From Amycolatopsis sp. CA-230715 (GTDB taxonomy: Bacteria > Actinomycetota > Actinomycetes > Mycobacteriales > Pseudonocardiaceae): a DNA stretch of 64,000 nucleotides. Of this stretch, positions 44,429 through 52,414 are shown piece by piece. The notes below the pieces were generated by a model that saw only the letters and a program-made list of their open reading frames with translations, was not told where the DNA came from and made no database searches. The stretch lies in NCBI RefSeq assembly GCF_018736145.1, contig NZ_CP059997.1:1921501-1985500 (forward strand). Direction: 5' to 3'. The position numbers were made by a program, and so were the translations under genes. How positions within the stretch are numbered: the stretch's first letter is position 1; each line of letters begins with the position of its first letter.

Positions 44429-44448
44429 ACAGGCTCGACGGTCTGTTG

Positions 44449-44465
44449 AAGTGGCGTAGCCACTT
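44449..44465. repeat. Inverted repeat after the MBL-fold gene
   Basis: AAGTGGC-GTA-GCCACTT: 7-bp arms, 3-nt loop, 20 bp past the MBL stop and 80 bp before the Lrp gene. It could be a weak terminator or a regulator site. Confidence 0.5.
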
Positions 44466-44499
44466 GAGCGGGCAAGCAACCGGCACCGCCGCGGGTTCT

Positions 44500-44580
44500 C
44501 AGGTGGTTCCTCGCGAGGACAGCTCCAACGTGGTGAATTGGCATTCATGAGTTGGAGATCCCGGAGCGAGGGACCACCTG
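44500..44580 (+). promoter_or_regulatory. Nested inverted repeats enclosing the Lrp start codon
   Basis: Outer arms CAGGTGGTTCCTCGC (44500-44514) and GCGAGGGACCACCTG (44566-44580) pair over 15 bp with one G-U. Inner arms CTCCAAC (44523-44529) and GTTGGAG (44551-44557) leave a loop that holds the ATG at 44547. The perfect palindrome TCCTCGCGAGGA (44508-44519) lies in the left half. It may act as RNA (start-codon presentation) or as DNA sites for the Lrp dimer. Confidence 0.6.
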
Positions 44581-45575
44581 AGGTTCCGCCACCCGCACCG
44601 CCACGCAAAACGACTTCGAAACAATCTCTCGACGACGTCGATCTCGGGCTGGTGCACGCGTTGCAGATCGACGCGCGGGCGCCGTTCAGCCGGATCGCGA
44701 ACGTGCTCGGGGTGTCCACGCAGACCGTGGCCAGGCGCTACCGCCGCCTGCGCGCGGAGGCGTCGCTGCGCGTCGTCGGGCTGGCCGATCCGCACCGCAC
44801 GGCCGGTGAGCGGTGGCTCGTGCGGCTGACCGCGAGCCCGCACACCGCGCAGGACCTCGCATACGCGTTGGCACGGCGCGCGGACACCTCGTGGGTGAAG
44901 CTGTGCTCCGGTGGTACCGAGATCTTCGGCATCGTGCACGCCTCCGCCGCGGACGGGCGTGCCCTGCTGCTGCACGACATCCCGCGCGCCACGAGCATCA
45001 CCGCGGTGTCCGCGCACTACCTGTTGCACAGCTACGTCGGCGGGCCGACGGCGTGGAGCGGGCGGCCCGCCGTGCTTTCCCAGGAGCAGCAACGAGAACT
45101 GGCCCCGGACGAGGACCACGCGTCGACGGCGTCACTGTCCGAATCGGACTCGGCACTGCTCGCCGCGCTCGGCGAGGACGGCCGCGCGAGCCACACCGAG
45201 CTCGCCTCCGCGACCGGGTGGAGCCCCGCGACGGTCGCCCGCCGCCTGGCCGATCTCCGTGCGAGCGGCGCGATCTTCTTCGACATCGACCTCGACGGCT
45301 CCCTGTTCGGCGTGACGACGCAAGCGCTGCTGTGGATGGCGGTGGCGCCCGCCCATGTCGACGCGGTGGCGACGGCGCTCGCCGAGCACCCGGAGCTGGC
45401 GTTCCTCGCCGCGACGACCGGGCCGAGCAATCTCGTCGCCAAGGCGCTGTGCTCGGGCCCGCGCGCGCTGCACGAGTACCTCGTCCACCGGCTAGGCGCG
45501 TTCGACGAGATCCGCTCGCTGGAAACGGCGCCCGTGCTCAGGACCCTGAAGTCGGCGGCCCCGCTGCGGCGCTGA
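44547..45575 (+). CDS. Lrp/AsnC regulator with two HTH-AsnC modules
   Basis: 342 residues, twice the usual Lrp length. Module 1: LDDVDLGLVHALQIDARAPF, then IANVLGVSTQTVARRYRRL (~residues 30-75). Module 2: LLAALGEDGRASHTELASAT, then GWSPATVARRLADLRASGAI (~195-235) with RAM-like beta regions after each. Tandem Lrp regulators of this type are frequent in actinobacteria. ATG 44547 has no ribosome-binding site and lies inside a long inverted repeat. The 3' end overlaps the MptB gene by 38 bp. Ligand unknown, probably an amino acid. Confidence 0.87.
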   Translation: MSWRSRSEGPPEVPPPAPPRKTTSKQSLDDVDLGLVHALQIDARAPFSRIANVLGVSTQTVARRYRRLRAEASLRVVGLADPHRTAGERWLVRLTASPHTAQDLAYALARRADTSWVKLCSGGTEIFGIVHASAADGRALLLHDIPRATSITAVSAHYLLHSYVGGPTAWSGRPAVLSQEQQRELAPDEDHASTASLSESDSALLAALGEDGRASHTELASATGWSPATVARRLADLRASGAIFFDIDLDGSLFGVTTQALLWMAVAPAHVDAVATALAEHPELAFLAATTGPSNLVAKALCSGPRALHEYLVHRLGAFDEIRSLETAPVLRTLKSAAPLRR

Positions 45576-47160
45576 ACCACGAGCCGTCGGGGCGCCGGAT
45601 GAGCTGGGGTTCCACTCTGGCCACGATCACCACGGCGAGCGCGACCACCACGAGCGCGGCGACGATCGCTTGCACGACAACGAAAGAGCTGCCGCCGTAA
45701 GTGCCGCCGTTGGGGTAGCTCGCCAATGACAGCACCACGCTGACCGCGGTCGCCGCGACGCGGAACCGCGAGGTCCCCGCGGCGGCGGCGAGCGGGATCA
45801 CCGCCCACAGCAGGTACCACGGCTGGAGCGTGACCTGCAGGACCATCACGGCGCCGAGCGAGACGCCGAGCCCGATGATCGGGCGGTAGCGCCACCGGAA
45901 GCTCGCCCACAGGAACTTCAGCGTGATCGCGGCGGCGGTGGCGTAGCCCAGCACGTTCAGGATCGGCACGAGCCCTTCGGTGTGGTTGCCGAGGCCGAGC
46001 GCGATCCCGAGCAGGCCGCCGAGGCTGACCAGCTCGGCGACCGGGGACAGCAGGCTGCGGACCAGGCCCGGCGTGCCGAGGTTCGCGACCCAGCCGAACC
46101 CGAGCCCCGAGCCGAGGCACACGGCGACCAGCACCACGGCGAACACCACGAACATCGGCACCGCGGCGCGGACCAGGTCGGCGACCCGCCCGTGCCAGCG
46201 CCGCGCGACCATCACCGCGAAGAACGGCAGCGCCACGATCGCGTACAGCTTCACCGAGACGCCGACGGTGATCACGGCGGTGCCGAGCGCGATGAAGAGC
46301 AGTTCGCCGTCCGCGAGCGGTGGCGGGCTGTCGCCCTTGACGCGCGCCGGGAGCCTGCGCAGCCCCAGTTCGAGCCCGGCCATCATCAGCCCGATCGCGA
46401 GCGAGTCGTTGTGCGCGCCCGCGACGAGGTGGAAGAGCACGAGCGGGTTGATCGCGCCGAGCCACAGCGCGGTGGCGGGCGGGACCCCGAACCGCTTCGC
46501 GAGCCGCGCCGCCGCCCACACGATCAGCGCGACGCCGATGAGGGCGAGCCCGCGGTGCAGCAGGACGCCGAGGATCGTGTTGTTGCCGGAGATCCCGGCC
46601 AGCCAGCCGCCGAGCCGGAAGTACAGCGGGCCGTACGGGGGCGAGGTTTCGCGCCACAGCAGCGAAACGTTCGCGGTGAGCGGGTCGCCGACGCCGAGCG
46701 CCGCGGCGGGCCCGAGCGAGTACGGGTCCATGCCGCGGTGCACGATCTCGCTCTGCGCGAGGTAGGCGTAGACGTCGCGGGAGAACAGCGGCGGGATGGC
46801 GACCAGCGGCGTCAGCCACATCGCGAGCGTGCGGCTGAGCTGGCGGTTGCTGGCCATGCGGGCGTTGCCGGGGCGGGCGAACCGGCCGAGCAGCAGCCAA
46901 GCGATCACCATCATCGCCATCCCGGCGAACGCGACCGCGAGCGAAACGGTCGGGATGCGGATGAACAGCCGGAGCACCGGGATGTCCTGCACCGGGTTGA
47001 GCACCGGGGCGGCGCCCGCGCCGAGCGAGCCGGCGGCGAGCAGCAGCGCGCCGACGGTGCCGAGCCTGCGGACGACGTCGAGCGCGCGCCGTTCGCCCTC
47101 TTCGAGCGGCAACGCGGAGGTACCGGCGATCTCCGGTGCGCTGATCCTGCTCACGGCCAC
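45538..47160 (-). CDS. mptB: Polyprenol-phosphate-mannose-dependent alpha-(1->6)-mannosyltransferase
   Basis: 540 residues with about 13 transmembrane segments. The GT-C signature is in LFSRDVYAYLAQSEIVHRGM (acidic residue in the first outer loop, ~residues 123-142), followed by DPYSLGPAAALG and ETSPPYGPLYFRLGGWLAGI, which match MptB-type enzymes of Corynebacteriales that build the mannan core of lipomannan/lipoarabinomannan from decaprenyl-P-mannose. Pseudonocardiaceae make related lipoglycans. Start GTG 47160 (GTG 47154 also possible). Confidence 0.82.
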   Translation of the reverse strand: MAVSRISAPEIAGTSALPLEEGERRALDVVRRLGTVGALLLAAGSLGAGAAPVLNPVQDIPVLRLFIRIPTVSLAVAFAGMAMMVIAWLLLGRFARPGNARMASNRQLSRTLAMWLTPLVAIPPLFSRDVYAYLAQSEIVHRGMDPYSLGPAAALGVGDPLTANVSLLWRETSPPYGPLYFRLGGWLAGISGNNTILGVLLHRGLALIGVALIVWAAARLAKRFGVPPATALWLGAINPLVLFHLVAGAHNDSLAIGLMMAGLELGLRRLPARVKGDSPPPLADGELLFIALGTAVITVGVSVKLYAIVALPFFAVMVARRWHGRVADLVRAAVPMFVVFAVVLVAVCLGSGLGFGWVANLGTPGLVRSLLSPVAELVSLGGLLGIALGLGNHTEGLVPILNVLGYATAAAITLKFLWASFRWRYRPIIGLGVSLGAVMVLQVTLQPWYLLWAVIPLAAAAGTSRFRVAATAVSVVLSLASYPNGGTYGGSSFVVVQAIVAALVVVALAVVIVARVEPQLIRRPDGSWFSAAAGPPTSGS

Positions 47161-47212
47161 GACCGGGAACGGTATCGCCCACGGCGACGGGCACCGAACC
47201 GGGGCGCCAAGG

Positions 47213-48100
47213 TCACCAGTCGCCGCGTGCCGTCCGGCCCGAGTGCAGGCGGAACGAGTTCTGCTTGATCGCGTCGACGAGCGCGCGTTCCTGCGGGCTC
47301 GGCTCGCGCGGCCGGTTGACGAGCACGAACTCCAGGCTGCCGGGATCGGGCAGGCCGGCGGCGGGATCGACCGGGACGAGCCCCGGCGGCAGCAGCGTCT
47401 CGGCGTGCACGATGAACCCGAGCCCGGCGAGCACGCCCGCGCGCAGGCCCTGCTGGCTGTCGGCGACGCACGTCAGCCGGTGGCCGAGGCCAGCGTTCTC
47501 CAGCGCCCGCAGCGCGGCCTCCCTGGTGAGGCTGGGATCGGGGTAGGTGACCAGCGGGACCGGATCGGTCACCTCCGCCCGCGTGCCCTCGGGACCGGCC
47601 CAGACCAGGCGGTCGCGGTAGACCGGGGTGCCGTGCCGTTCGCCGGGGCGCCGCTTGACGAGCACGAGGTCGAGCTGGTTCGCGCGCAGCCGCCGGTGCA
47701 GGGTTTCGCTGCGCCCGACGGCGAGTTCGAGATCGACCGACGGGTGGTGCGCGCGGAACTCGCGCAGCACCCGCGGCAGTTCCATCGCCACCACGTCCTC
47801 CGACGCGCCGAACCGGATCCGCCCGGTCAGTTCGTCGCCGCTGAAGTAGCGCTGCGCCTGCTCCTGGGCGGCGAGGATGGCCCGCGCGAACCCGAGCATC
47901 GCGGAACCGTCGGGAGTGAGGTCGACGCGGTGGGTGTCGCGCAGGAACAGCTCGCGGCCGACGGCCTGCTCCAGCCGCGCGATGTGCCCGCTGACCGTGG
48001 ACTGGCGGAGGCCGAGCTGCTTGGCCGCGGCGGTGAACCCGCCGCTGCGCTCGACGGCGAGGAAGCTGCGCAGCAGCGCGGAGTCGAACATCGTCATCAC
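47213..48100 (-). CDS. LysR-family transcriptional regulator
   Basis: 295 residues. N-terminal winged HTH: LLRSFLAVERSGGFTAAAKQ, then LGLRQSTVSGHIARLEQAVG; the C-terminal two-lobed effector domain starts at GRIRFGASEDVVAMELPRVL. GTG 48100 or ATG 48097 starts it. Divergent from an SBF-type transporter gene, 67 bp apart, with an imperfect ATAC...GTAT dyad (48101-48131 region) that could be its site. Probably controls the transporter/dehydratase operon. Confidence 0.9.
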   Translation of the reverse strand: MMTMFDSALLRSFLAVERSGGFTAAAKQLGLRQSTVSGHIARLEQAVGRELFLRDTHRVDLTPDGSAMLGFARAILAAQEQAQRYFSGDELTGRIRFGASEDVVAMELPRVLREFRAHHPSVDLELAVGRSETLHRRLRANQLDLVLVKRRPGERHGTPVYRDRLVWAGPEGTRAEVTDPVPLVTYPDPSLTREAALRALENAGLGHRLTCVADSQQGLRAGVLAGLGFIVHAETLLPPGLVPVDPAAGLPDPGSLEFVLVNRPREPSPQERALVDAIKQNSFRLHSGRTARGDW

Positions 48101-48167
48101 GATACTCGATAGCAGTTACCTTACTCATCGTATTTCACAATCACCGCGGGCGACCTACCGTGAAGTC

Positions 48168-49172
48168 ATGAAGGTCCCGTCGAAGTTCGATCCGTTCGTG
48201 CCGTTGATCCTGCTCACCGTGGGCGTCGCGAGCGTGCTGCCCGCCGCCGGAGCCTTCGCGGACGTGCTCGGCTGGGCCACGAAGATCGTCATCGGCCTGC
48301 TGTTCTTCATCTACGGCGCGCGGCTTTCGCCCGCGCAGGCGTGGGACGGCGTGAAGCAGTGGCGCCTGCACGGCGTGGTGCTCGCCGCGACCTTCGTGCT
48401 CTTCCCGGCGCTCGGCCTCGCCGCGCGCCCGCTCGTGCCCTCGGTGCTGACCCCCGACCTCTACACCGGCTTGCTGTTCCTGTGCCTGGTGCCCTCGACC
48501 GTGCAGTCCTCGATCGCGTTCACCTCGATGGCGCGCGGCAATGTCGCCGGCGCCATCGTCTCGGCGTCGTTCTCCAACATCATCGGCATCGTGCTGACCC
48601 CGCTGCTGGTGCTGGCGCTGATGAGCACGACGGGCGGCGGGATCGACGCTTCGTCCATTGTGGACATCGTGCTGCAGCTGCTCGCGCCGTTCGTGCTCGG
48701 CCAGCTGCTGCGCCCGTGGCTGCGCGCGCCGATGGAACGGCACGCGGCGAAGACGAAGCTCGTCGACCGCGGCTCGATCCTGCTCGTGGTGTACGCCGCG
48801 TTCAGCGAGGGCATGCGCCAGCACATCTGGAGCTCGGTGTCCGCGCTGCGCATCGTCGCGGTCGCCGCGGTGTGCGCCGTGCTGCTCGCCGTCGTGCTGG
48901 GGCTGACCGCGCTGCTCGGCAAGCGCCTCGGGTTCACCCGCGCGGACCGCATCGTGGTGCTGTTCTGCGGTTCGAAGAAGAGCCTCGCCGCGGGACTGCC
49001 GATGGCGACGGTGTTCTTCGCCGGGCAGCCGGTCGGGCTGATCGTGCTGCCGCTGATGATCTTCCACCAGATCCAGCTGATCGTCTGCTCGGTGCTGGCG
49101 CAGCGGTTCGCCCGCGCCGCGGCCAAGGAGGACGCCGAAGACACCAGCGCGCCGCAGCCCGTCGGCGCTTGA
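48168..49172 (+). CDS. Bile acid:sodium symporter-family (SBF-like) transporter
   Basis: 334 residues, about ten hydrophobic segments. CLVPSTVQSSIAFTSMARGN (~residues 105-124) with FSNIIGIVLTPLLV and FCGSKKSLAAGLPMATVFFA (~265-284) are the two conserved crossover regions of the YfeH/SBF-like group, Na+-coupled importers or exporters of organic anions. ATG 48168. Followed after 34 bp by a PLP-dependent dehydratase; LysR control is likely. Substrate unknown. Confidence 0.87.
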   Translation: MKVPSKFDPFVPLILLTVGVASVLPAAGAFADVLGWATKIVIGLLFFIYGARLSPAQAWDGVKQWRLHGVVLAATFVLFPALGLAARPLVPSVLTPDLYTGLLFLCLVPSTVQSSIAFTSMARGNVAGAIVSASFSNIIGIVLTPLLVLALMSTTGGGIDASSIVDIVLQLLAPFVLGQLLRPWLRAPMERHAAKTKLVDRGSILLVVYAAFSEGMRQHIWSSVSALRIVAVAAVCAVLLAVVLGLTALLGKRLGFTRADRIVVLFCGSKKSLAAGLPMATVFFAGQPVGLIVLPLMIFHQIQLIVCSVLAQRFARAAAKEDAEDTSAPQPVGA

Positions 49173-49181
49173 CCTTCGCAG

Positions 49182-49213
49182 ATTGCATGCAATAGCGTCT
49201 GATCGCATGCAAT
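49182..49213. promoter_or_regulatory. Paired TGCATGCA-type operators before the dehydratase gene
   Basis: ATTGCATGCAAT (49182-49193) is a perfect 12-bp palindrome; ATCGCATGCAAT (49202-49213) is a one-base variant 20 bp further on, covering the ATG at 49207. Two sites on the same DNA face suggest cooperative binding, for instance by the GntR protein encoded downstream. Confidence 0.55.
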
Positions 49214-50169
49214 CCAGTCAAGTGACGGTCGCCGGGATCGCCCGTGCCGCCGAGACGATCGACCCGGTGTTCCTCGACTCGCCCCAGTACCTCGCGGAGC
49301 CCCTCGAAGAGGTGACCGGTGCGCGGGTCGTGGTGAAGGTGGAAACCGCCAACCCGGTCCGCTGCTTCAAGGGCAGGGGCGCGGACTTCCGGCTGGCGAG
49401 CACTGAACCGGGCTCGACCGTGGTGTGCGCGTCGGCGGGCAACTTCGGGCAGGGGATCGCCTACGCCGCCCGCGAACGCGGGGTCACCGCCGTCGTGTTC
49501 GTCTCGGCCGCGGTCACCGACAGCAAGCTCGCCAGGATGCGGCAGCTCGGCGCGGACGTCCGGCTGGTCGACGGCGACTTCGACGGGGCCAAGTTCGCCG
49601 GCAGCTCCTTCGCCGAGGCCGAAGGCCACCAGTTCATCGAGGACGGCCGCGACCCCGCGGTGTCCGAGGGCGCCGGGACCATCGGCCTCGAACTGGCCCG
49701 CTGGCCGTCCCCGTTCGACGTGGTCGTGCTGCCGCTGGGCAACGGCGCGCTGGCCGCGGGCGTCGGCCGCTGGGTGAAGGCCCACTCGCCGGAGACCGAG
49801 ATCATCGCGGTGAGCGCGGCGGGCGCGCCCGCGATGCACCGGTCGTGGCATTCCGGCCGGGTGGAGCACACCGACACCGTCGACACCATCTCCGAAGGGG
49901 TCGCGGTGCGCCTCCCGATCCCGGAAGCGTTGCGCGACATGGCGGACGTGGTCGACGACGTGGTGCTCGCCGACGACCCGGCCACCCTGCGCGCGATGCG
50001 GGCGCTGCTGGCTTCGACGGGTCTCGTCACCGAACCCGCGGGCGCGCTGGGCTTGGCCGCGATGCTGACCGACCCCGGCCGGTTCGCGGGCAAGCTGGTG
50101 GCTACCGTGCTCACCGGGTCGAACCTGCCGAGCGCCCGCGCGGCGGACTGGTTGTGGGGAAAGGACTGA
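49207..50169 (+). CDS. PLP-dependent threonine/serine dehydratase-like enzyme (fold type II)
   Basis: 320 residues. VRCFKGRGADF (~residues 51-61) holds the Schiff-base Lys; VCASAGNFGQGIAYAARERG is the Ser/Asn phosphate loop, and LPLGNGALAAGVGRW the Gly-rich loop. The pattern fits catabolic threonine dehydratase/3-hydroxyaspartate dehydratase-type proteins without ACT domain. ATG 49207 is inside a palindromic operator. Sits between a transporter and a GntR gene, so it probably degrades an imported hydroxy-amino acid. Confidence 0.87.
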   Translation: MQSSQVTVAGIARAAETIDPVFLDSPQYLAEPLEEVTGARVVVKVETANPVRCFKGRGADFRLASTEPGSTVVCASAGNFGQGIAYAARERGVTAVVFVSAAVTDSKLARMRQLGADVRLVDGDFDGAKFAGSSFAEAEGHQFIEDGRDPAVSEGAGTIGLELARWPSPFDVVVLPLGNGALAAGVGRWVKAHSPETEIIAVSAAGAPAMHRSWHSGRVEHTDTVDTISEGVAVRLPIPEALRDMADVVDDVVLADDPATLRAMRALLASTGLVTEPAGALGLAAMLTDPGRFAGKLVATVLTGSNLPSARAADWLWGKD

Positions 50170-50171
50170 AC

Positions 50172-50279
50172 ATGGGGCCGGTGGACTGCGAGCGCTCCCT
50201 TTCGCGGCACCGGGTGCGCACGCAGGCCCAGTGGCTGCGGCGGCTCGGCGAACTCGCGTCGGCGGCGAGGCCCGCATGA
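50172..50279 (+). CDS. Candidate 35-residue ORF linking dehydratase and GntR genes
   Basis: ATG 50172 starts two bases after the dehydratase stop, and the TGA at 50277-50279 overlaps the GntR ATG (ATGA). The product is basic, with RSLSRHRVRTQAQWLRRLGE in the middle. It would carry ribosomes into gntR. No ribosome-binding site of its own and no family; it may be only a coupling device. Confidence 0.4.
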   Translation: MGPVDCERSLSRHRVRTQAQWLRRLGELASAARPA

Positions 50280-50911
50280 CCTCCGCGCGCGACGAACGCC
50301 GCCGGACGGTCGAAGACCTGTTGCGGCAACGGATCCTCTCGACCGCGATCGAGCCGGGGCAGCGCGTCAACGAGAGCCAGGTCGCCGACGAACTGGGGGT
50401 CAGCCGGACCCCGGTACGCGAAGCGCTGCTACGGCTCGAAGGCCAGGGCTGGGTGCGCTTCGACCACGGCAGGGGCTTCGTCGTGACACCGCTGAGCGCG
50501 GACGAAGTCCGCGAGACCTACCCGATCATCGCCCAGCTCGAACAGCTCGCCGTCACCACCACGGGGCCGGCGCTGCGCGGGCTCGCCCCGGCGCTCGCCG
50601 AGATCAACCGGGACTTCGCGGACTCCGCCGAACCCGGCCGCTCGCACGAGCTCGACGCGCGGTTCCACCGGACGCTGGTTTCGCGCTGCGGCAACGGAAG
50701 GCTCGTCGCGCTGCTGGCGCGGCAGTGGCAGACGCTGTCCCGGTACGAATACTTCTACATGGCCGACGCGACCGATCACCAGCGCTCGGCCGAGCAGCAC
50801 GACGCGATCATCTCCGCGATCGAAGCCGGTGACCTCGCGAAGGTGACGGACAAGGTCGCCGACAACACGGTCGGCTCGATGTACGTCCTCCTCGACCGTC
50901 TCTATCGGTGA
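50276..50911 (+). CDS. GntR-family regulator (FadR/FCD subfamily)
   Basis: 211 residues. N-terminal winged HTH (LLRQRILSTAIEPGQRVNES, then VADELGVSRTPVREALLRLE, residues ~15-54) and a helical FCD domain with DARFHRTLVSRCGN and EQHDAIISAIEAGD, containing the Asp and His that bind metal and acid ligands. ATG 50276 overlaps the preceding small ORF. Its likely sites are the TGCATGCA palindromes at 49182-49213 and 51771. tetO-like operators overlap its last codons but serve the next gene. Confidence 0.9.
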   Translation: MTSARDERRRTVEDLLRQRILSTAIEPGQRVNESQVADELGVSRTPVREALLRLEGQGWVRFDHGRGFVVTPLSADEVRETYPIIAQLEQLAVTTTGPALRGLAPALAEINRDFADSAEPGRSHELDARFHRTLVSRCGNGRLVALLARQWQTLSRYEYFYMADATDHQRSAEQHDAIISAIEAGDLAKVTDKVADNTVGSMYVLLDRLYR

Positions 50912-50938
50912 TAAAGTGTCTCTATCATCGATAGAGAC
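50898..50938 (+). promoter_or_regulatory. Tandem tetO-like operators
   Basis: TCTCTATCATCGATAGAGA (50919-50937) is a near-perfect palindrome agreeing at 16 of 19 positions with the classical tetO1 operator. A second, imperfect copy (CTCTATCGGTGATAAAG, 50900-50916) lies 20 bp upstream over the gntR stop codon. Downstream gene starts at 50950. No TetR gene adjoins. Confidence 0.65.
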
Positions 50939-50949
50939 AAGGTGGGGGC

Positions 50950-51456
50950 ATGGGGACCAAGACGATGTCGAAACGACTGGCACCGACGCGATGGACGCCG
51001 CGACTGGGGGTTCTCGTCGCGGTGTGCTCGGTCGTGTTCGTCGTGGGCACGGCGGTGCAGACCTTCGCCGTGATCACGCCGGAGCTGATGGAGCGCAGCA
51101 TGGCGCTGTCCGGGCGCTCCGCCGAGGAGATCGCGGCCGAATCGCCGGGGTTCCTGCGCGCGCTGCGCCTGGTCGGCATCGCGTTCATCCCACTGAACGC
51201 GCTCGGCGTGCTGGCCTTCCGCTACCGCTGGAGCTGGCTCTTCTGGGCGATGCTCGTGATCAGCGCCGGCCAGGCGGCCGGTGTCGTGGCGGGCATGGTG
51301 CCGCCGACGGTGCTCCGCGCGTCGATCGACCTGTACGGCCCGCTCGGCGTGCTGCCCACACTGGTCACCGACGGCTGCGCGGCACTGCTTTCCTTGATAC
51401 TGCTGGGATTCCTGCTGAAGTACCGCACGCCGTGGGCTCAGCTCCGCGAAGACTGA
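50950..51456 (+). CDS. Four-helix membrane protein of unknown function
   Basis: 168 residues with four hydrophobic segments (LGVLVAVCSVVFVVGTAVQT, VGIAFIPLNALGVLAF, WLFWAMLVISAGQAAGVVAG, CAALLSLILLGFLL). ATG 50950 follows AAGGTGGGGG. No family assigned. It is directly behind the tandem tetO-like operators, so it is probably induced by release of a TetR-type repressor. Confidence 0.72.
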   Translation: MGTKTMSKRLAPTRWTPRLGVLVAVCSVVFVVGTAVQTFAVITPELMERSMALSGRSAEEIAAESPGFLRALRLVGIAFIPLNALGVLAFRYRWSWLFWAMLVISAGQAAGVVAGMVPPTVLRASIDLYGPLGVLPTLVTDGCAALLSLILLGFLLKYRTPWAQLRED

Positions 51457-51463
51457 CCGCGCC

Positions 51464-51721
51464 TCAGCGCGAGGCCGGTTTCGCGTCGCGGTCGAAGAGC
51501 GCGCCGCCGATCAGCAGGACCACGTTCCGCAGCACCCGGTCGACCCGGCCACCTCGCCACGCGGCGCGGATCATCCCGCGATGGGCGGCGAGGTGGTCGG
51601 CGAGCACGTCGTGGCCGAGGTCGTGCGCCCGGCCGAAGTGCCGGTACGCCTCGGCCCAGTTCCGCCGCTCCATCGCGGCACGAGCCTCGGACATGGCGTT
51701 TTCGTAGGTCTCCTCGGACAC
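51464..51721 (-). CDS. DUF3703-family protein
   Basis: 85 residues, all helical: EARAAMERRNWAEAYRHFGR then AHDLGHDVLADHLAAHRGMI matches DUF3703, a small family often located near metal-resistance or membrane genes, function unknown. GTG 51721 follows GGGGAGGG. The upstream 51750-51785 segment is rich in TGCA repeats and may be its regulatory region. Confidence 0.75.
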   Translation of the reverse strand: MSEETYENAMSEARAAMERRNWAEAYRHFGRAHDLGHDVLADHLAAHRGMIRAAWRGGRVDRVLRNVVLLIGGALFDRDAKPASR

Positions 51722-51770
51722 GACACCCTCCCCAGTACTGGTCTTTCGATATTTGCAGTCTATGCAGAGT

Positions 51771-51785
51771 TTGCATGCACTGCAA
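51771..51785. promoter_or_regulatory. TTGCATGCA operator-like cluster
   Basis: TTGCA-TGCAC-TGCAA has 5-bp inverted arms; five TGCA words occur within 51754-51784. It resembles the palindromes at 49182-49213. It lies between the ends of the DUF1761 gene and the start of the DUF3703 gene. Confidence 0.4.
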
Positions 51786-51788
51786 GTC

Positions 51789-52193
51789 TCAACGCCACGC
51801 GCCGATGATGAGCGCCAGCGCGAGCAGCTTCAGCAACCAGTCACCGCCGTGAATGACGGCGAGCCGCCAGGGCACGCCGTCCCACAGCACCGAACCGGAG
51901 AGCAGCACGCCGGGGAAGGCGACCCAGGACACCAACGCCAGCACCAGCGCGCCACCCACGCCGCCGACGGCGAACTGGGCGACGAACACGGCGAACACGA
52001 GCGCGAGCACGGTGGTCCGCACCAGTTCCACCAGCATCTTCCCCGGCGCGGGGCGCGTCAGGTCCACTTCGGACACTTCTCCCCCAGCGAGCAGCGCGGC
52101 CCGGCGCGCCCCGAACACCGCGTACCAGGTGGAGCTCACCACGAACGCGACCACGGTCGACACCAGCACGGCGAACACGTTGATCCCGGCCAT
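51789..52193 (-). CDS. DUF1761 membrane protein
   Basis: 134 residues, four hydrophobic segments: VFAVLVSTVVAFVVSSTWYA with the typical F-x-x-S-x-x-WY pattern of DUF1761, VRTTVLALVFAVFVAQFAVG, VLALVSWVAFPGVLLSGSVL and a C-terminal helix starting near HGGDWLLKLLALALIIG. Function unknown. Its stop is 68 bp upstream of the DUF3703 start in the same direction. Confidence 0.82.
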   Translation of the reverse strand: MAGINVFAVLVSTVVAFVVSSTWYAVFGARRAALLAGGEVSEVDLTRPAPGKMLVELVRTTVLALVFAVFVAQFAVGGVGGALVLALVSWVAFPGVLLSGSVLWDGVPWRLAVIHGGDWLLKLLALALIIGAWR

Positions 52194-52414
52194 CTCTACG
52201 TCTCCTTCGTCATGAGGGGTTCATTCCCGCTCGCAGGGGACGTAGCTGCCGTCCGGACTTTCTCGACACCACCTAAGGCGAAGTGACCCAGGTCACAGTT
52301 CGACTGGTTTTTCGGTTGTGCCCCGACCACGCTCGGCGCGAGCTGACTTCGACTGGCGGGCCGCCGTGAGATGTGCTTCCCTGCCGCAAAACCAGCGAGC
52401 CAGGGCATTTCTCC

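Noticed and set aside
43100..44430. Microcin C-like cluster (Asn-ending tiny precursor)
   Set aside because: No ThiF/MccB-type adenylyltransferase, MccE-like acetyltransferase or dedicated exporter is within several kb; left as a hypothesis in the MSRDN finding.
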